From Dromiciops gliroides (lineage: Eukaryota; Chordata; Mammalia; Microbiotheria; Microbiotheriidae): a stretch of DNA of 64,000 bases. The position numbers and the translations under genes were made by a program. This document shows positions 34,157 to 45,985 of this stretch, piece after piece; within the stretch, counting starts at the first letter, position 1; every line of letters begins with the position of its first letter. Location of the stretch: the NCBI RefSeq assembly GCF_019393635.1, contig NC_057862.1, positions 261,220,441 through 261,284,440 on the forward strand. The letters are read 5' to 3'. The notes under the pieces are model-generated. The model was not told the DNA's origin, searched no databases, and saw only the letters and a program-made list of their open reading frames with translations.

Positions 34157-34317
34157 GGTTTTTTTTGTTTTGTTTTTTTTTGCGGGGCAATGGGGGTTAA
34201 GTGACTTGCCCAGGGTCACACAGCTAGTAAGTGTTAAGTGTCTGAGGCTGGATTTGAACTCAGGTACTCCTGAATCCAGGGCCAGCGCTTTAACCACTGC
34301 GCCATCTAGCTGCCCCC
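34157..34317 (-). repeat. Young CORE-SINE inside L1 ORF1
   Basis: Antisense copy. Duplication GGAAAAATGGATTTTT at 34141-34156 and 34318-34333. Confidence 0.96.
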
Positions 34318-35344
34318 GGAAAAATGGATTTTTAATGAAACAGAGGACTCTGAAGCACTTTTGATGAAGAGACCAGAAATGAGTAGAAAATTTGACATTC
34401 AAATTCAGGACTCAAAAGAAGCATAAAAAGGTAAATATGAGTGAGAAATGATAAACTGTTTATATTCTTATGGGGGAGATGATACATAATAATCCAAACT
34501 TTGTCATCACTAGGAGGCCTTAGAGGGAGTCAAATTAGACAGAGGGCCTGGCTATGATTCTATTATGTTTAGATGATCTCAAAAAAAGAATGGATGAATG
34601 GAGAAGAGGAATGCACTGGAGATGAAGGAAGAGGAAGAATAGGGGAAATTATCTCATATAAATGAGGTCCAAAACGAGGAATTTATACAAGGAAGGAACA
34701 GGGAAAGGAGGAGAGCAGAAGACACTTGAACCTCACTCTCATCTGAACTGGTTAAAAGAGAAAATAATAAACATACACACATTTTGGCATAGAAATGCAT
34801 CTTATCCAACAGGAAAGTAGGAGAGAAAGGGGTAAAGAGAAAGGGAGAAGAAGAGTGGGTAAGGAGGTGGGTAGATTAAGGGAAGTAATGATCAGAAGCA
34901 AAATAGATTCTTAAAGAAAGGACAGGGAAAGGAAGAGAAGGAAAATTATAAAATAATAAGATAGAGAGAAATACAAAGTTAAGATCAAAATTGTGAATTT
35001 GAATGGGATGAACTCATCCATAAGATGGAAGAATATAGCAGAATGGTTTAGAAATCAGAATCCAACAATATCTTGTTAATAAAGATCTCACTTGAAATAA
35101 AAAGATATACATAGAGTTAAAATAAAGGGCTGAAGCAGAATCTATTATGTAAATTATTTTATTTGTAAATTATATATTATTTGATGTAAAAAGGCAAGGG
35201 TAACAATAATGAGCTCAGACAAAATAAAAGCTAAAATAGACCTAATTAAAAGAGATAAGCAGGGAAATTACACTTTGCTAAAAAGTACCATAAATAATGA
35301 CTATCAAGACTGAACATATATGCACCAAATGACATAGCATCTAA

Positions 35345-35515
35345 ATTATTTTTTAACCATCTAAAAAGAATTTGTATTTTCAGTTCTAGAGTCTCTCTCA
35401 TCTCTACTCCTCCCCCACTCATGGAGAAGGCAATAAACACAAAACCCATTACAAATACGATGTCATGCAAAACAAATTTCTGCATTAGTCACATTCTGAA
35501 AAAAAGAGAGAGAGA
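35345..35515 (-). repeat. L1 3' end inserted in L1 endonuclease region
   Basis: Antisense 3'UTR text (GCAAAACAAATTTCTGCATTAG, given here only in part) interrupts the EN region between ATCTAAATTA and TTCTAAATTC, a plausible short duplication. It ends in (GA)n. Confidence 0.65.
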
Positions 35516-35902
35516 GAGAATAACTTCTAAATTCCTAGAGGAAAAGTTAAATGAATTACAGGAGGAAACAGATAAGCTATACTTTAACACTATCAGACCA
35601 ATAGATAGATTTATCTATCTGAACATAAAACGAACAAGAAAGAAGCCAAGGAAGTAAATAGAATTTTTGAAAAGTTAGATATGATAGACTTCTGGAAACT
35701 ATTAAGTAGGATCAGAAAGGAATATACCAATATCTTAGCTATGCATGATGGTTACAAAAATTGACCACATATTAGGGTATAAACAATTCACAAATAAATG
35801 CATAAAAGCAGAAATATTAAAGGCATCTTTTCTGACCATAATGCAATAAAATTACATTCAATATAGGGACTTTGAAGCATAGATTAAAAATTAATTAGAA
35901 AG

Positions 35903-36051
35903 GGGGCAGCTAGGTGGTGCAGTGGATAAAGCACCAGCCCTAGATTCAGGAGGACCTGAATTCAAATCTGGCCTCAAACACTTGACACTTACTAGCTGTG
36001 TGACCCTGGGCAAGTCACTTAACCCTCACTACCCTACTAAAATAAAAATAA
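35903..36051 (+). repeat. Young CORE-SINE, first of a tandem pair
   Basis: Full-length, A-tail AAAATAAAAATAA. Left duplication AAAATTAATTAGAAAG at 35887-35902. Confidence 0.95.
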
Positions 36052-36248
36052 GGGGCAGCTAGATGGTGCAGTGGATAAAGCACCGGCCCTTGGAGTCAGG
36101 AGGTCCTGAGTTCAAATCCAGCCTCAGACACTTAACACTTACTAGCTGTGTGACCCTGGGCAAGTCACTTAACCCCAATTGCCTCACCAAAATAAATAAA
36201 TAAATAAATAAAATAATAAAATAAAATTAAACACACACACACAGATAC
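36052..36248 (+). repeat. Young CORE-SINE, second of a tandem pair
   Basis: Full-length with (AAAT)n and (CA)n tail. Right duplication AAAATTAATTAGAAAG at 36249-36264. No duplication lies between the two SINEs, so they may have been inserted as a dimer. Confidence 0.93.
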
Positions 36249-36264
36249 AAAATTAATTAGAAAG

Positions 36265-36534
36265 ATGATCCCAAAGGACTAATGATAAAGCATACTATCC
36301 ACCTCCAAAGAACTGATATTGATTGAACACAAACAGAAGCATGCTATTTTTCACTTTCTTTCTTTTTTTCTTTTATTCAAGATTCCTAATACAAAATGAC
36401 TACTATGATATGTATTGCATACATAATTGCACATATATAACCTATATCTGATTGCTTAGTGCCTTGGGGGGTGGGGGAGGGAGGGAAGGAGGAATAGAAT
36501 TCAAAACTTTAAATGAAAATATTTATTATCATTT
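36265..36534 (+). mobile_element. L1 3'UTR insertion
   Basis: Starts ATGATCCCAAAGGACTAATG and ends after the G-rich GGTGGGGGAGGGAGGG block. Followed by AAAATTTAATTGGAAA (36535-36550), a diverged third copy of the target that flanks the SINE pair. Confidence 0.85.
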
Positions 36535-36596
36535 AAAATTTAATTGGAAACTAAATAACTTAATCTTAAAAATGAGTGACTCAAAGAACAAATCAT

Positions 36597-37512
36597 GTGA
36601 ACAGGTAGTTTTCGGACAAATCAAAGCTATCCATGGTCATGTAAAAATGTTTTTAATCCCTATTGATCAGAGATATGCAAATTAAAACAACTCTGAGGTA
36701 CCACCTCACACCTATCAGAGTTGCAAATATAACAAAAAAGGAAAATGTTGGATGTTGGAGAGGCTGTGGGAAAACTGGAACACTAATCCACTGTTGGTAG
36801 AATTGTGAACTGATCCAACCCTTCTGAAGAGCAATTTGGAACTATGCCCAAAAGGCTATCAAAATGTGCATATCCTTTGATCCAGTAATACCACTGCTAG
36901 GTTTATATCCCAAAGACATCTCCCAAAAGAGAAAAAGACCTATTTGTGTGGCTAAGAATGGGAAATCAAAGGAATGCCCATTAATTGGGGAATGGCTAAA
37001 CAAGCTGATTGTGATGGAATATTACTGTGCTATAAGAAATCACAAGCAAGATGATTTCAGAAAGGCCTGGAAAGACTTATATGAACTGATGTATAGTGAA
37101 TTGAGCAAAACCAGGAGAATGTGACAGCAATATTGATTGATGAAGAATTATGAATGACTTAACTACTCTCAACAATACAATGATCCAAGACAATCCCAAA
37201 GGACTAATGATGAAGCATACTATTTGCAGTCAGAGAAAGAGTTGATATTGATTGAACACAGACTGAAGCATGCTGTTTTTCACTTTATTTCTTTCATTTT
37301 TTTCTTTTATTCAAGTTTTCTTTTATATATATGTTTTCTTTATATATATGTAAAGGACTAATATAGCAATGTTTTATATAATTGCACATATATAACCTAT
37401 ATCCAATTGCTTACTACCTCAGGGAGAAGGGAGGATAGGGAGTGAAAGACGGATAGAATTTGGAACTTGAAACTTTAAATTAAAATGTTTATTATATAAA
37501 AATTATATTTAA
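36597..37512 (+). mobile_element. L1, 5'-truncated (ORF2 C-terminus and 3'UTR)
   Basis: Translates as [20 protein letters not shown] and later VMEYYCAIRNHKQDDFRKAW, the ORF2p C-terminus, then a 3'UTR. Target AAAGAACAAATC at 36583-36594 and AAAGAATAAATC at 37513-37524. Confidence 0.9.
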
Positions 37513-37524
37513 AAAGAATAAATC

Positions 37525-37660
37525 TGGGACAGTTAGGTGGCACAGTGTGATAAAGCACTGGATTTAGGAGTACCTGAGTTCAAATCTGGCCTCAGACACT
37601 TGACACCTATTAGCTGCATGACCCTGGGCAAGTCACTTAACCCCTATTGCCCTGAAAAAA
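37525..37660 (+). repeat. CORE-SINE abutting the L1 insertion
   Basis: Slightly diverged, with the GCCCTGGATTC region shortened. It lies between the second and third (AAAGAGCAAATCAT, 37661-37674) copies of the same target. Confidence 0.93.
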
Positions 37661-37840
37661 AAAGAGCAAATCATAAAAACAATTTTAAAAATTTCATTAA
37701 ATGGCAACAATCAGATGAGATGATACAATTTTTGGTGTGTGGTCAAAGCATGAAAATGTATATCTCTAGATGCTTACACCAATAAAAGAAAGAGAAAATC
37801 AAGGAATTGGGTACATAAATTTAAAAATGACAAAACCTGG

Positions 37841-37965
37841 GGCAGCTAGGTGGCCCTGGAGTCAGGAGTACCTGAGTTCAAATTCGGCCTCAGACACTTA
37901 ACACTTACTAGCTGTGTGACCCTGGGCAAGTCACTTAACCCCAATTGCCTCACCAAAAAACCAAA
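37841..37965 (+). repeat. CORE-SINE with internal deletion
   Basis: Jumps from GGCAGCTAGGTGG straight to CCCTGGAGTC, losing about 20 bp that include the A-box region. Duplication AAAAATGACAAAACCTGG at 37823-37840 and 37966-37983. Confidence 0.94.
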
Positions 37966-37983
37966 AAAAATGACAAAACCTGG

Positions 37984-38070
37984 GACAGCTAGGTAGAGCA
38001 GTGGATAAAGCACTGGATCTGGATTCAGGAGGACCTTAACCCTCATTGCCCCACAAAAAAAGAGACAAAA
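37984..38070 (+). repeat. CORE-SINE with large internal deletion
   Basis: Head GACAGCTAGGTAGAGCAGTG..CAGGAGGACC joins directly to TTAACCCTCATTGCCCCAC, losing the core. It begins at the 3' copy of the previous SINE's target. Confidence 0.88.
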
Positions 38071-39187
38071 ACAAAAATTTCAAAACTCCCAATTAAACAC
38101 TAAAATAGAAATCTTGAAAATAAAAGGAGAAATAACAAAATTTAAAGTAAAGAAACTATTGAATTAATAAATAAAACTACAAGATGTTTTTTTAAAAACT
38201 CAATAAATAGATATGGCATTGACTAATTTGATTTTTAAAAAAGAAAAAAGAAAACTGTATTACCAGTACCAAAAATGAAAAAAGTGAATTCATAATCAAT
38301 ATAGTAGAAATTATTAAGAAAAAGAAATTATTAGGAGCTCTTTCACCCAAGTATATGCCAATAAAACTGACAATCTAAATTAAATTGATAATTTACAAAA
38401 ATATAAATTGTCCAGATTAACAGGAAATATAGTACTTAAATAACTCTATCTTAGAAAAGGAAATTGAACAAGCCATACATTAACTTCAAAATGGGGGGAG
38501 GGGGGAACACCCAGGACTAAATAGGTGTACATGTGAATTCTACAAACATTTAAATAACAATTACTTTTGATACTAAATAAATGGGAAAAATAGGTTAAAA
38601 TTCTATCAAATCCCTTCTATGACACAAATGTGGTCTTTATACCTAAATCAGGTAGAGATGTAAGAGACAAAGAAAACTATAGACTAATTTTCCTAATGCC
38701 TATTGATATAAAAATTTAAAATAAAATACCATCAAGATTTTATCAATTAAAAAAAGATTATATCAATATATCACAAAGATCCTACACTATGATGAGGCTA
38801 GGTTTATAGCAGGAATACAAGACTGGTTCAACATTAGGAAAACTATTAGAATGATTGGCCAAATTAATGGTAACAAAAATGACAAAAATCTTATGATTCT
38901 TTGACTAGATGTAGAAAAAGTCTTTGGCAAAATATAACAACCATTACTACTTAAAAAAAAAACAAAACAGAAAATTTAGGAATGAACAAAGCTTTCCTAA
39001 AGATGATAAGAGGTGTCTATTTAAAACCAAGAACAAGCATTAGCTGTAATACAGATAAGCTAGTTTTTCCTACATATTTAGAGGTGAAGCAAGAATGTCC
39101 ATTAGCATCATTACTATTCAACATTGTAGTACAAATGCTAGCTACAGCATGAAGACTGGAAAAAGGAATTGAAAGAATAAGTATAGG

Positions 39188-39333
39188 CGGCTAGGTGGAG
39201 CAGTGGATAAAGCACCGGCCCTGGATTCAGGAGTTTCTGAGTTCAAATCCGGCCTCAGACACTTGACACTTACTAGCTGTGTGACCCTGGGCAAGTCACT
39301 TAACCCCATTGCCCCATAAAAAAAAAAAAGAAA
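39188..39333 (+). repeat. Young CORE-SINE inside L1 RT region
   Basis: Duplication GAAAGAATAAGTATAGG at 39171-39187 and 39334-39350. Confidence 0.96.
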
Positions 39334-40010
39334 GAAAGAATAAGTATAGGAAAACTATCATTTTTTTTCAGGTGATGTGATGGTTTACTTAAGCTAGAGA
39401 GTCAACTCAAAAGCTAATGGAGAAAGTCAATACCTTTAGCATACATCATCGCCATTTCTATATATTGCCAACAAAACCCAGCAAGAAAAGACAGAGAAAT
39501 TTCATTTAAAAGAACTATGGACAGTATAAAACAATTGGGAGTCTACCTGACAAGACATCTATAGGAACGATATGAACACAGTTACAAAATGCTTTTCATA
39601 CAAATAAAGACAGAATAAAACAATTGTAAAAATATTAATTACTCATAGGTAGGCTAAGCCAAAATTTTAAAAAATGACAATATTACCTAAATTAATTTAC
39701 TTATTCTGTGTCATGGCAATAAAACTACCAACAAAATTACTTTATAGATCTAGAAAAAAATAGCAAGATTCATCTGGAAGAGCAAAATGTAAAAAATATC
39801 AAGGAAATCAATTTAAAACATGGGAAGGAATAGGGCCTAGCAGTACCAGAGCTTTACTATAAAGCTGTAATCATCAAAATAATTTGGTACTGGGTAAGAA
39901 ATAGAGAGCTTGATTAGTGGAAGAGATTAGGTATACAATATACAGAAGTAAATAACTACCGTAATTACATACCACTAGGCCATTTAGAAGAATTGGATGA
40001 TGTGTTCCTA

Positions 40011-40398
40011 CTACAGATCACAAAGCTGGCACTGATGCAAGATATTGTTGTCGTGGTAGGGTACAAAGCTTTAACTATTTGTATACGTACTGGATACCTC
40101 TCTCTGCTAAAAGCAGAGCAGATGCTCTTAGTGCAGTTTTCTGAAAGGTGAAATTAGAGGAAGGAAAAGAGCTACTACAATTTGGGACCTGCTTTCTGAC
40201 CAGTTTATGTGAAATTGTAAGTAGTAATCTTGGAAAACAATGACCATGTCATTTTATAGATTTGATAGATGAGGAGAAGCCAAAATAAGTCTGGTTTGTA
40301 TCCTAGATGACGGTAGGGGAATAAGTAGGATCCTGGGATCTAAAATGCTAAAAGGGAAATTAGCTTAAGTAGAATGGGATGTTAAGAATGAAATTCTG
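40011..40398. other. Unclassified DNA
   Basis: Follows the broken end of the L1. No gene or named repeat recognised. Confidence 0.4.
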
Positions 40399-40545
40399 GG
40401 GGGCAGCTAGGTGGCACTGGCCCTGGATTCAGGAGGACCTGAGTTCAAATCTGGCCTCAGACCCTTGACACTTACTAGCTGTGTGACCTTGGGCAAGTCA
40501 CTTAACCCTCATTGCCCCCCCCCCCAAAAAAAAAGAAAGAAAAAG
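40399..40545 (+). repeat. CORE-SINE with internal deletion
   Basis: Lacks the CAGTGGATAAAGCAC segment after GCTAGGTGGCA. The end of its A-tail contains a C-run (40517-40527). Confidence 0.92.
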
Positions 40546-41325
40546 AAAAGAAATGTGGATTATACAATCACAATTTATTTTAAGGAGATGGAAAAAGATG
40601 TTGAAAAAAACTTAAGTGGCTGAACCAGGAGGTTGAGCAACTTACTTTGAAAGGATGTTTGATAAGATCTCAAAACAAGTACAGGTAACCAAGGATGAAT
40701 ACAAATGTGTGCCAAGACCCTATAAGAATGGCCATTGGGATTTTATGCTGTGTTACAGAAATAGAAATGGTAAGAGCACACCTAGTTACCTTTAATAAAT
40801 TCAAGTCACAATGACTGAATGTCTTATAGGGCACAAAAAGAATTGACAGCTATGATTGATGGATTTTGAAAAATAATAGAGAGAAGGACTGGAACTAGGC
40901 AGATATTTCTGCAAACCTAGATACAGGCAAATATTTTCAAAAAAGAAAAGAAGATAGATTCTTAAAACTAAGTTTATAAGCTTGACTTTGATTCTTGGCA
41001 GAAAAAATATGGGACACTAAAAGTATAGTTTGTGGACATTTAGAAAAATAAGTGATGAAGGTATTCGGTTAAGATGATTATGTGCATGGCCATTGAGAAG
41101 CCTAACGTTCCCAAATATACTCCAACGAAGATCAAGAAATCCTTCTTCCCACCCAGGATTATATATAGCCAGAAACACAGAGAAGAGTCCCACAAGGGAA
41201 GCCAGTGTGAATTCATGTAAATAGTCCTGAGCCCCTGCCAGAGTTTAAATTTATGGCATATGAAAGCTTTATTTGAGAAACTTGCTGCATAGAATTTTTA
41301 TCAAGTTAACCTTCCCTTCTAACTG
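40546..41325. other. Unclassified DNA
   Basis: No gene, RNA or named repeat recognised. Confidence 0.4.
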
Positions 41326-41329
41326 TAAC

Positions 41330-43865
41330 CACATTGGGTTTTTTATAACAAAAAATTTCAATTTATGTAATAAAAATTGTCCGTTTTACCTTATGTGATC
41401 TTCTTTAGTTCATAGTTGTTCAGGAACCCTTATCCATAGCTAAAAAAATAAATGTTTTTCTTTCTTCTTATTTATTTATAAAATAATCTATCTTGGTATA
41501 TGCTATGAGATACTGTTCTATACCTAGACTACTTTATGCTAGACTACTTTCTAGTTTTCCCCAGCAGTTTTTGTTCAATAGTAAATTCTTACCCCAGTAC
41601 CTGGGGATCTTTGGGTTTACCAAACACTATGCTACTATATTCATTTTTTCTCTATGTTATGATTTCTGTTCCAAATCCTTTTGGTGATTACTAATTTGTA
41701 GTATAGGTTGAGAGCTGGCACTCCTAAGACCTTTCCTTCCTTCTTTTTCCCATCATTTTTCTTGAGATTCTTTATCTTTTAGTTCTCCAGATGAATTGTG
41801 TTATTTTTTTTTCTATCTCTATACTCTAATCCTTTGGTAGTTTGATTGTATGATTTGGGATGTCACTGGACTAGTGAATTAATTTAGTTACTAGTGAATC
41901 ATTGCATTTTTATTATATTGGTTTGGCCAACTCAAGAACAATGAATATTTTCCTAATTATTTAAGATTGCTTTTATTTCAGCAAAGAGTATTATAGTTCC
42001 TATGTGTCTTGGTAGGTGGGATGCCTAAATAATTTATTATAGTATGTTGTTATCATTAATGGAATTTCTCTGTTTCTTTCTTCTAGCTTCTGTTGGGAAA
42101 ATACAGAAATGCTTATGATTTATATGGATTCATTTTATACCCTGCAAATTTACTGAAATTGTTAATTGTTTCAATTAATTTTAGTTGACTCTTTTAATTT
42201 CTCTAGATAGAATAGGTTATAATAGAATCTGTGAAAATCTATAGTTGTATTTTCTCTTGGCCTACACTTTTCTCTCAATTTTATTTTTTGTCTTATTAAT
42301 AAAGTTAACATTTCTAGCAGCCCCTGTGTTGATAATGGACATTCTTGTTTACCTTTGATCTTTATGCCTATGCTTTCTCATCTTCTTAGCAGAAATGATT
42401 GTTAGATTTTGTCAAACTTTTTTTTCAGCATTAATTGATATAAGCATGTGTTTAACAAAATTATTTTTGTTATTCATATAGCCTGTAATGTTAATGGACT
42501 TTCTTATATTGAACCAACCCTATATCCTTGAAATAAACCTAGTCAGAGTATAGAATTTTGAAAATATGTTGTTGGAACCTCTTTGCTAATTTTTAAAAAT
42601 AGTTTTGTGTTGATATTCATTAAGACTATTGATCCATAGTTTTCTTTTCTTGGTTTTGGTTGTAAAGTAACATTTGTATCATAAAGAATTTGGAAGGATC
42701 CCTTCTTTTCCTATTTTTGTAGTTTATATGATGTTGGTGTCTTTTTTTTTTTGCGGGGCGATGAGGGTTAAGTGACTTGCCCAGGGTCACACGGCTAGTA
42801 AGTGTCAAGTGTCTGAGGCTGGATTTGAACTTAGGTCCTCCTGAATCCAGGGCCAGGCTTTATCCACTGCACCACCTCACTGCCCCTGATGTTGGTATAA
42901 GTTATTATTTCAATATTTAATAGAAGCCATTTATAAATTTATTTAGTCTTGGGTTTGTTTTTTATGGGGGGAAATATTTATAGCATGTTCAATTTATTTT
43001 TCTCATATTGGATTATTTAAATAATCTCTTTCTTATCTTGGTATTCTGGGTACTTTGTATTTTCATAAATATCCATTTCATTTAAGCTATCAGTTTTGTT
43101 GGCATATATTGGGCCAAATAATTATTGATAATATCTTGTATTCCATTTTCAGTTGTATGTTCTTCTTTTTAGTTTAAAAATAAAATTTGGTTTATCTTTT
43201 TTTCTTTTTAAAATTCAGATTACCTAACTGTTTATTTAATTAGTCTAAAAAAATCTCCTGGTTTTAACAATGAAGTGTTTTTTGGTGGGGTTTTATTTTT
43301 GTTTCAATTTTGATAACTTCTAATTTTCAGAATTTATATTTTGGTGTTTACTTGGGACTTTTATCTGTTGCTTTTCTTTTATGTTACTTAATCACATTCC
43401 TAATTCATTGATTTGTCTTTCTTCCAATGAAATTGCTTTGGATGTATCTCATAAATCTTGTGTTTTCTCTGTTTGATTTTTTTGTTAATAAAATTGTCTA
43501 TTTTTCTATTATTTGTTCTTTGACTCAAGTTCTTTAGCATTAAATTTCTTATTTCCAATTAATTTTAATCCTTTCTTCAAAAATTATATTCAATGTAACT
43601 TATATCGAATATAATTTTTATATTGTGGTCAATGAAAATGTATGTTTAACAAGTCTGCTTTTCTGCAATTATTTGTGAAGTTTTTGTGCCCAAATACATG
43701 GTCAATTTTTGTACAGGTGTCACACATTGCTAAGTTTTATGTATATTTCTTTCTATACTCATTTAATAATTACAATAGACTTATCATTTCTAATTTTTTC
43801 TAAAATTCTGTTTAGGTCCTAACTGTTTATATTCTAAAAGGGAGTGAAGATATAAATGTCTCTTT
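41330..43865 (-). mobile_element. L1 ORF2 fragment (endonuclease to C-terminus)
   Basis: Antisense L1 throughout. C-terminal side at 41500-41900 (CAAACACTATGCTACTATATTC, CTTTGGTAGTTTGATTG); RT at 42080-42660 (GAAATGCTTATGATTTATATGG, TATTGAACCAACCCTATATCC); EN side at 43680-43800 (GCCCAAATACATGGTCAATTTT). Frames are heavily interrupted. Neither 5'UTR nor ORF1 is attached on this strand. Confidence 0.85.
42739..42886 (-). repeat. CORE-SINE inside L1 RT region
   Basis: Antisense copy. Duplication TGATGTTGGT at 42729-42738 and 42887-42896. Confidence 0.95.
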
Positions 43866-43962
43866 AGGATCTTAGTATCTTCAAGGGTTACAGAAGAAGT
43901 AAAGAAAGAGGAACAGAGGGTTTGGCAGAAGCTAGGTTTGTTGTTTGGATGTGATATATTTA

Positions 43963-44142
43963 TTTAATTAATTAATTAGTTTTTGTTTGCTTTTTTTTTT
44001 TTTTGCAGGGCAATGAGGGTTAAGTGACTTGCTTAAGGTCACACAGCTAGGAAGTATCATGTGTCTGAGGCTGGATTTGAACTCTGGTTCTCCTGAATCC
44101 AGGGTTGGTGCTTTATCCACTGTGCCACCTACCTGCCCCCCA
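43963..44142 (-). repeat. CORE-SINE
   Basis: Antisense copy with (ATTA)n at the tail. Duplication GATGTGATATATTTA at 43948-43962 and 44143-44157. Confidence 0.95.
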
Positions 44143-44931
44143 GATGTGATATATTTAATGAAAAAAAATGAGGGAGAAGAAATGAAGGAGAAGGGGGAAG
44201 TACTTACTCTTTCTCACAATTGAGTTCATGAGGAGAAAAGTATAAAAATATGGAGGATGAGGGTGGAGGGAGCAGACTTCACTTATATAAGAGGGACTGT
44301 GAAAGTACATTAAATTCATCTGGAAAAAAAAGGCAGCAGTGAGGGAAGGAGTTTAAGAGATAGGATAGAATTGGGGAGGGGGAGATAGAAATAAGCAGAA
44401 TGAACTTTAGATAGTGAGTCATAAAAGGGGGATGTTTAGGAAAGAAAAAAATAGAAGAATCAGTGATCAGGGTTTAGGAAAAATGAAAAGAGGAGGGGTG
44501 GTGGAGTAGAAATGTATTGTTTCAATTATAGGTTATTAGTGTTTATCACACTTCCTCATTTTGATCACCTTGAGAAAAAAGGATCAAAAAGGGAAGGAAA
44601 AATATAAAAAGATATGATGGAAGGAAAAACAAAATAATCATAACTCTGAACATGAATGGGTTAAACTCACCCATGAAATGGAAACAGAATGAATTAGAAA
44701 GCAGATCCAACAATGTTATTTACAAGAAACACACTTGTAACATAAAAACTTAACAGAGGGTTAAAATGAAGAGCTGTAGCTGAAATTATTATGCCTCAGT
44801 GAACTAAAAAATAACTGGGTTAGCAACCATAATCTCAGATAAAGCAACAATAAAACTAGACATGGTTAAAAGTGTTGAGCAAGTTAAGAAATTACATTAA
44901 TCTTATGGAAATATGCTAAATTCACTCAGCC

Positions 44932-45985
44932 CTACCTCACCTCATCTCTTAGAAATATTAATAAATCATTCCTCCATATTCTTGTCTAAAACATTTAGAA
45001 CCATTTGAATGAAGTAAAATTTTCAGCAGTTAATCAAATACCAGGAGACAGTTCCCTAGCCTAAATTCCTTTTATAACATCATTTTCAAAGACCTAACCA
45101 GTTTCTAGAGGGAAACCACTAAAGCTCATGGGAAAATTTTGCTCTCCCTGAAGATAGAATGAGAGAGATAACCAGACAAGAGCAAAAGCCCCTTTGACTA
45201 ATCTACAATTAAGAGCAGCTGTCCTTTCCTCCTCCTCACTCTTTATGTTATTTTACTTTTCAATTAATAAGCACTTATTTTGCATTTAAGAAATGTACAT
45301 AATGAAGGAAAATAAATTTTCATATTGTCTTTGTTCAAAAATCTACGTCTTGGGGGCAGCTAGATGGCGCAGTGGATAAAGCACTGGCCCTGGATTCAGG
45401 AGTACCTGAGTTCAAATCCAGCCTCAGACACTTAACACTTACTAGCTGTGTGACCCTGGGCAAGTCACTTAACCCTCATTGCCCTTAAAAAAAAAATCTA
45501 CGTCTTGTTCTGCATCTTAAATCCATAACTTCTCTGTTAGGAGCTAGGTAGCATAGTTTATTACTAGTCTCATGGAATCATGGTTGGTCATTAAATTGAT
45601 CAGTTCCTAAGTCTTACAAAGTTGTTTTTTCTTTCATTGTTGTTTTTGTTATGTAATTTTCTGATTTTGCTCAACAGTCTTCCTTTCCCCATGCTTTGCC
45701 CAAATTAGGGGAATGATTCTCCAGGGTGCACTGACATTTTAAGGTACTATTTTCCTGTCAAAAAATCAGAGACTGTCACTTAAACTCTGAACCCTTGCTT
45801 TATCTTGACTATGGAATTCTGCCTTTGTTCCAAATACTATAAAATATATGAAGACCTTGCTTTAAAAAAGGAGAGTTTCAATCATCAGAGGGTAATTCTG
45901 TTGTTTGAATCTTCTCCCGAGCAACAATGTCTGTAAACATATAAATAATATTTCTGACAGTATAAAACCTAAAGAACAGAATACT
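44932..45985. other. Composite insertion in L1 EN region
   Basis: L1 EN sequence stops near 44930 and resumes near 45990. Between them lie unclassified DNA (44932-45230), an antisense L1 3'-end-like piece (about 45230-45680, GGAATCATGGTTGGTCATTA), a SINE and more unclassified DNA. Some parts have LTR-like composition but no clear signals. Confidence 0.5.
45353..45491 (+). repeat. Young CORE-SINE
   Basis: Duplication AAAAATCTACGTCTTG at 45337-45352 and 45492-45507. Confidence 0.96.

Larger units (their letters stand above)
31441..40010 (+). mobile_element. L1 from 5'UTR into ORF2, with many nested insertions
   Basis: Starts at a YY1-like GTCAAGAGGGCTGAG, followed by about 840 bp of 5'UTR. 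ORF1 begins at ATG 32285 (MGKQTKNPTIK). The ORF1p C-terminal domain appears as LQLRITYPEKLSIMPQGKNG at about 34089-34148. The ORF1/ORF2 spacer follows (34440-34980), then the endonuclease start (LNLNGMNS-like, near 34995) and EN sequence to 35886. EN/RT linker sequence resumes at 36535 and 37661, and the reverse transcriptase runs 38060-39930, with fingers/palm text such as GYKAVIIKIIWYWV near the end. Frames are interrupted at many points, including the catalytic YADD region near 39365. The 3' end of ORF2 and the 3'UTR are missing. Roughly 3 kb of the span is later insertions. Confidence 0.88.

Noticed and set aside
41330-43865. Twin-priming inversion partner of the L1 at 43866-50815
   Set aside because: Both segments include endonuclease and RT regions of ORF2, which a single inverted insertion cannot give.
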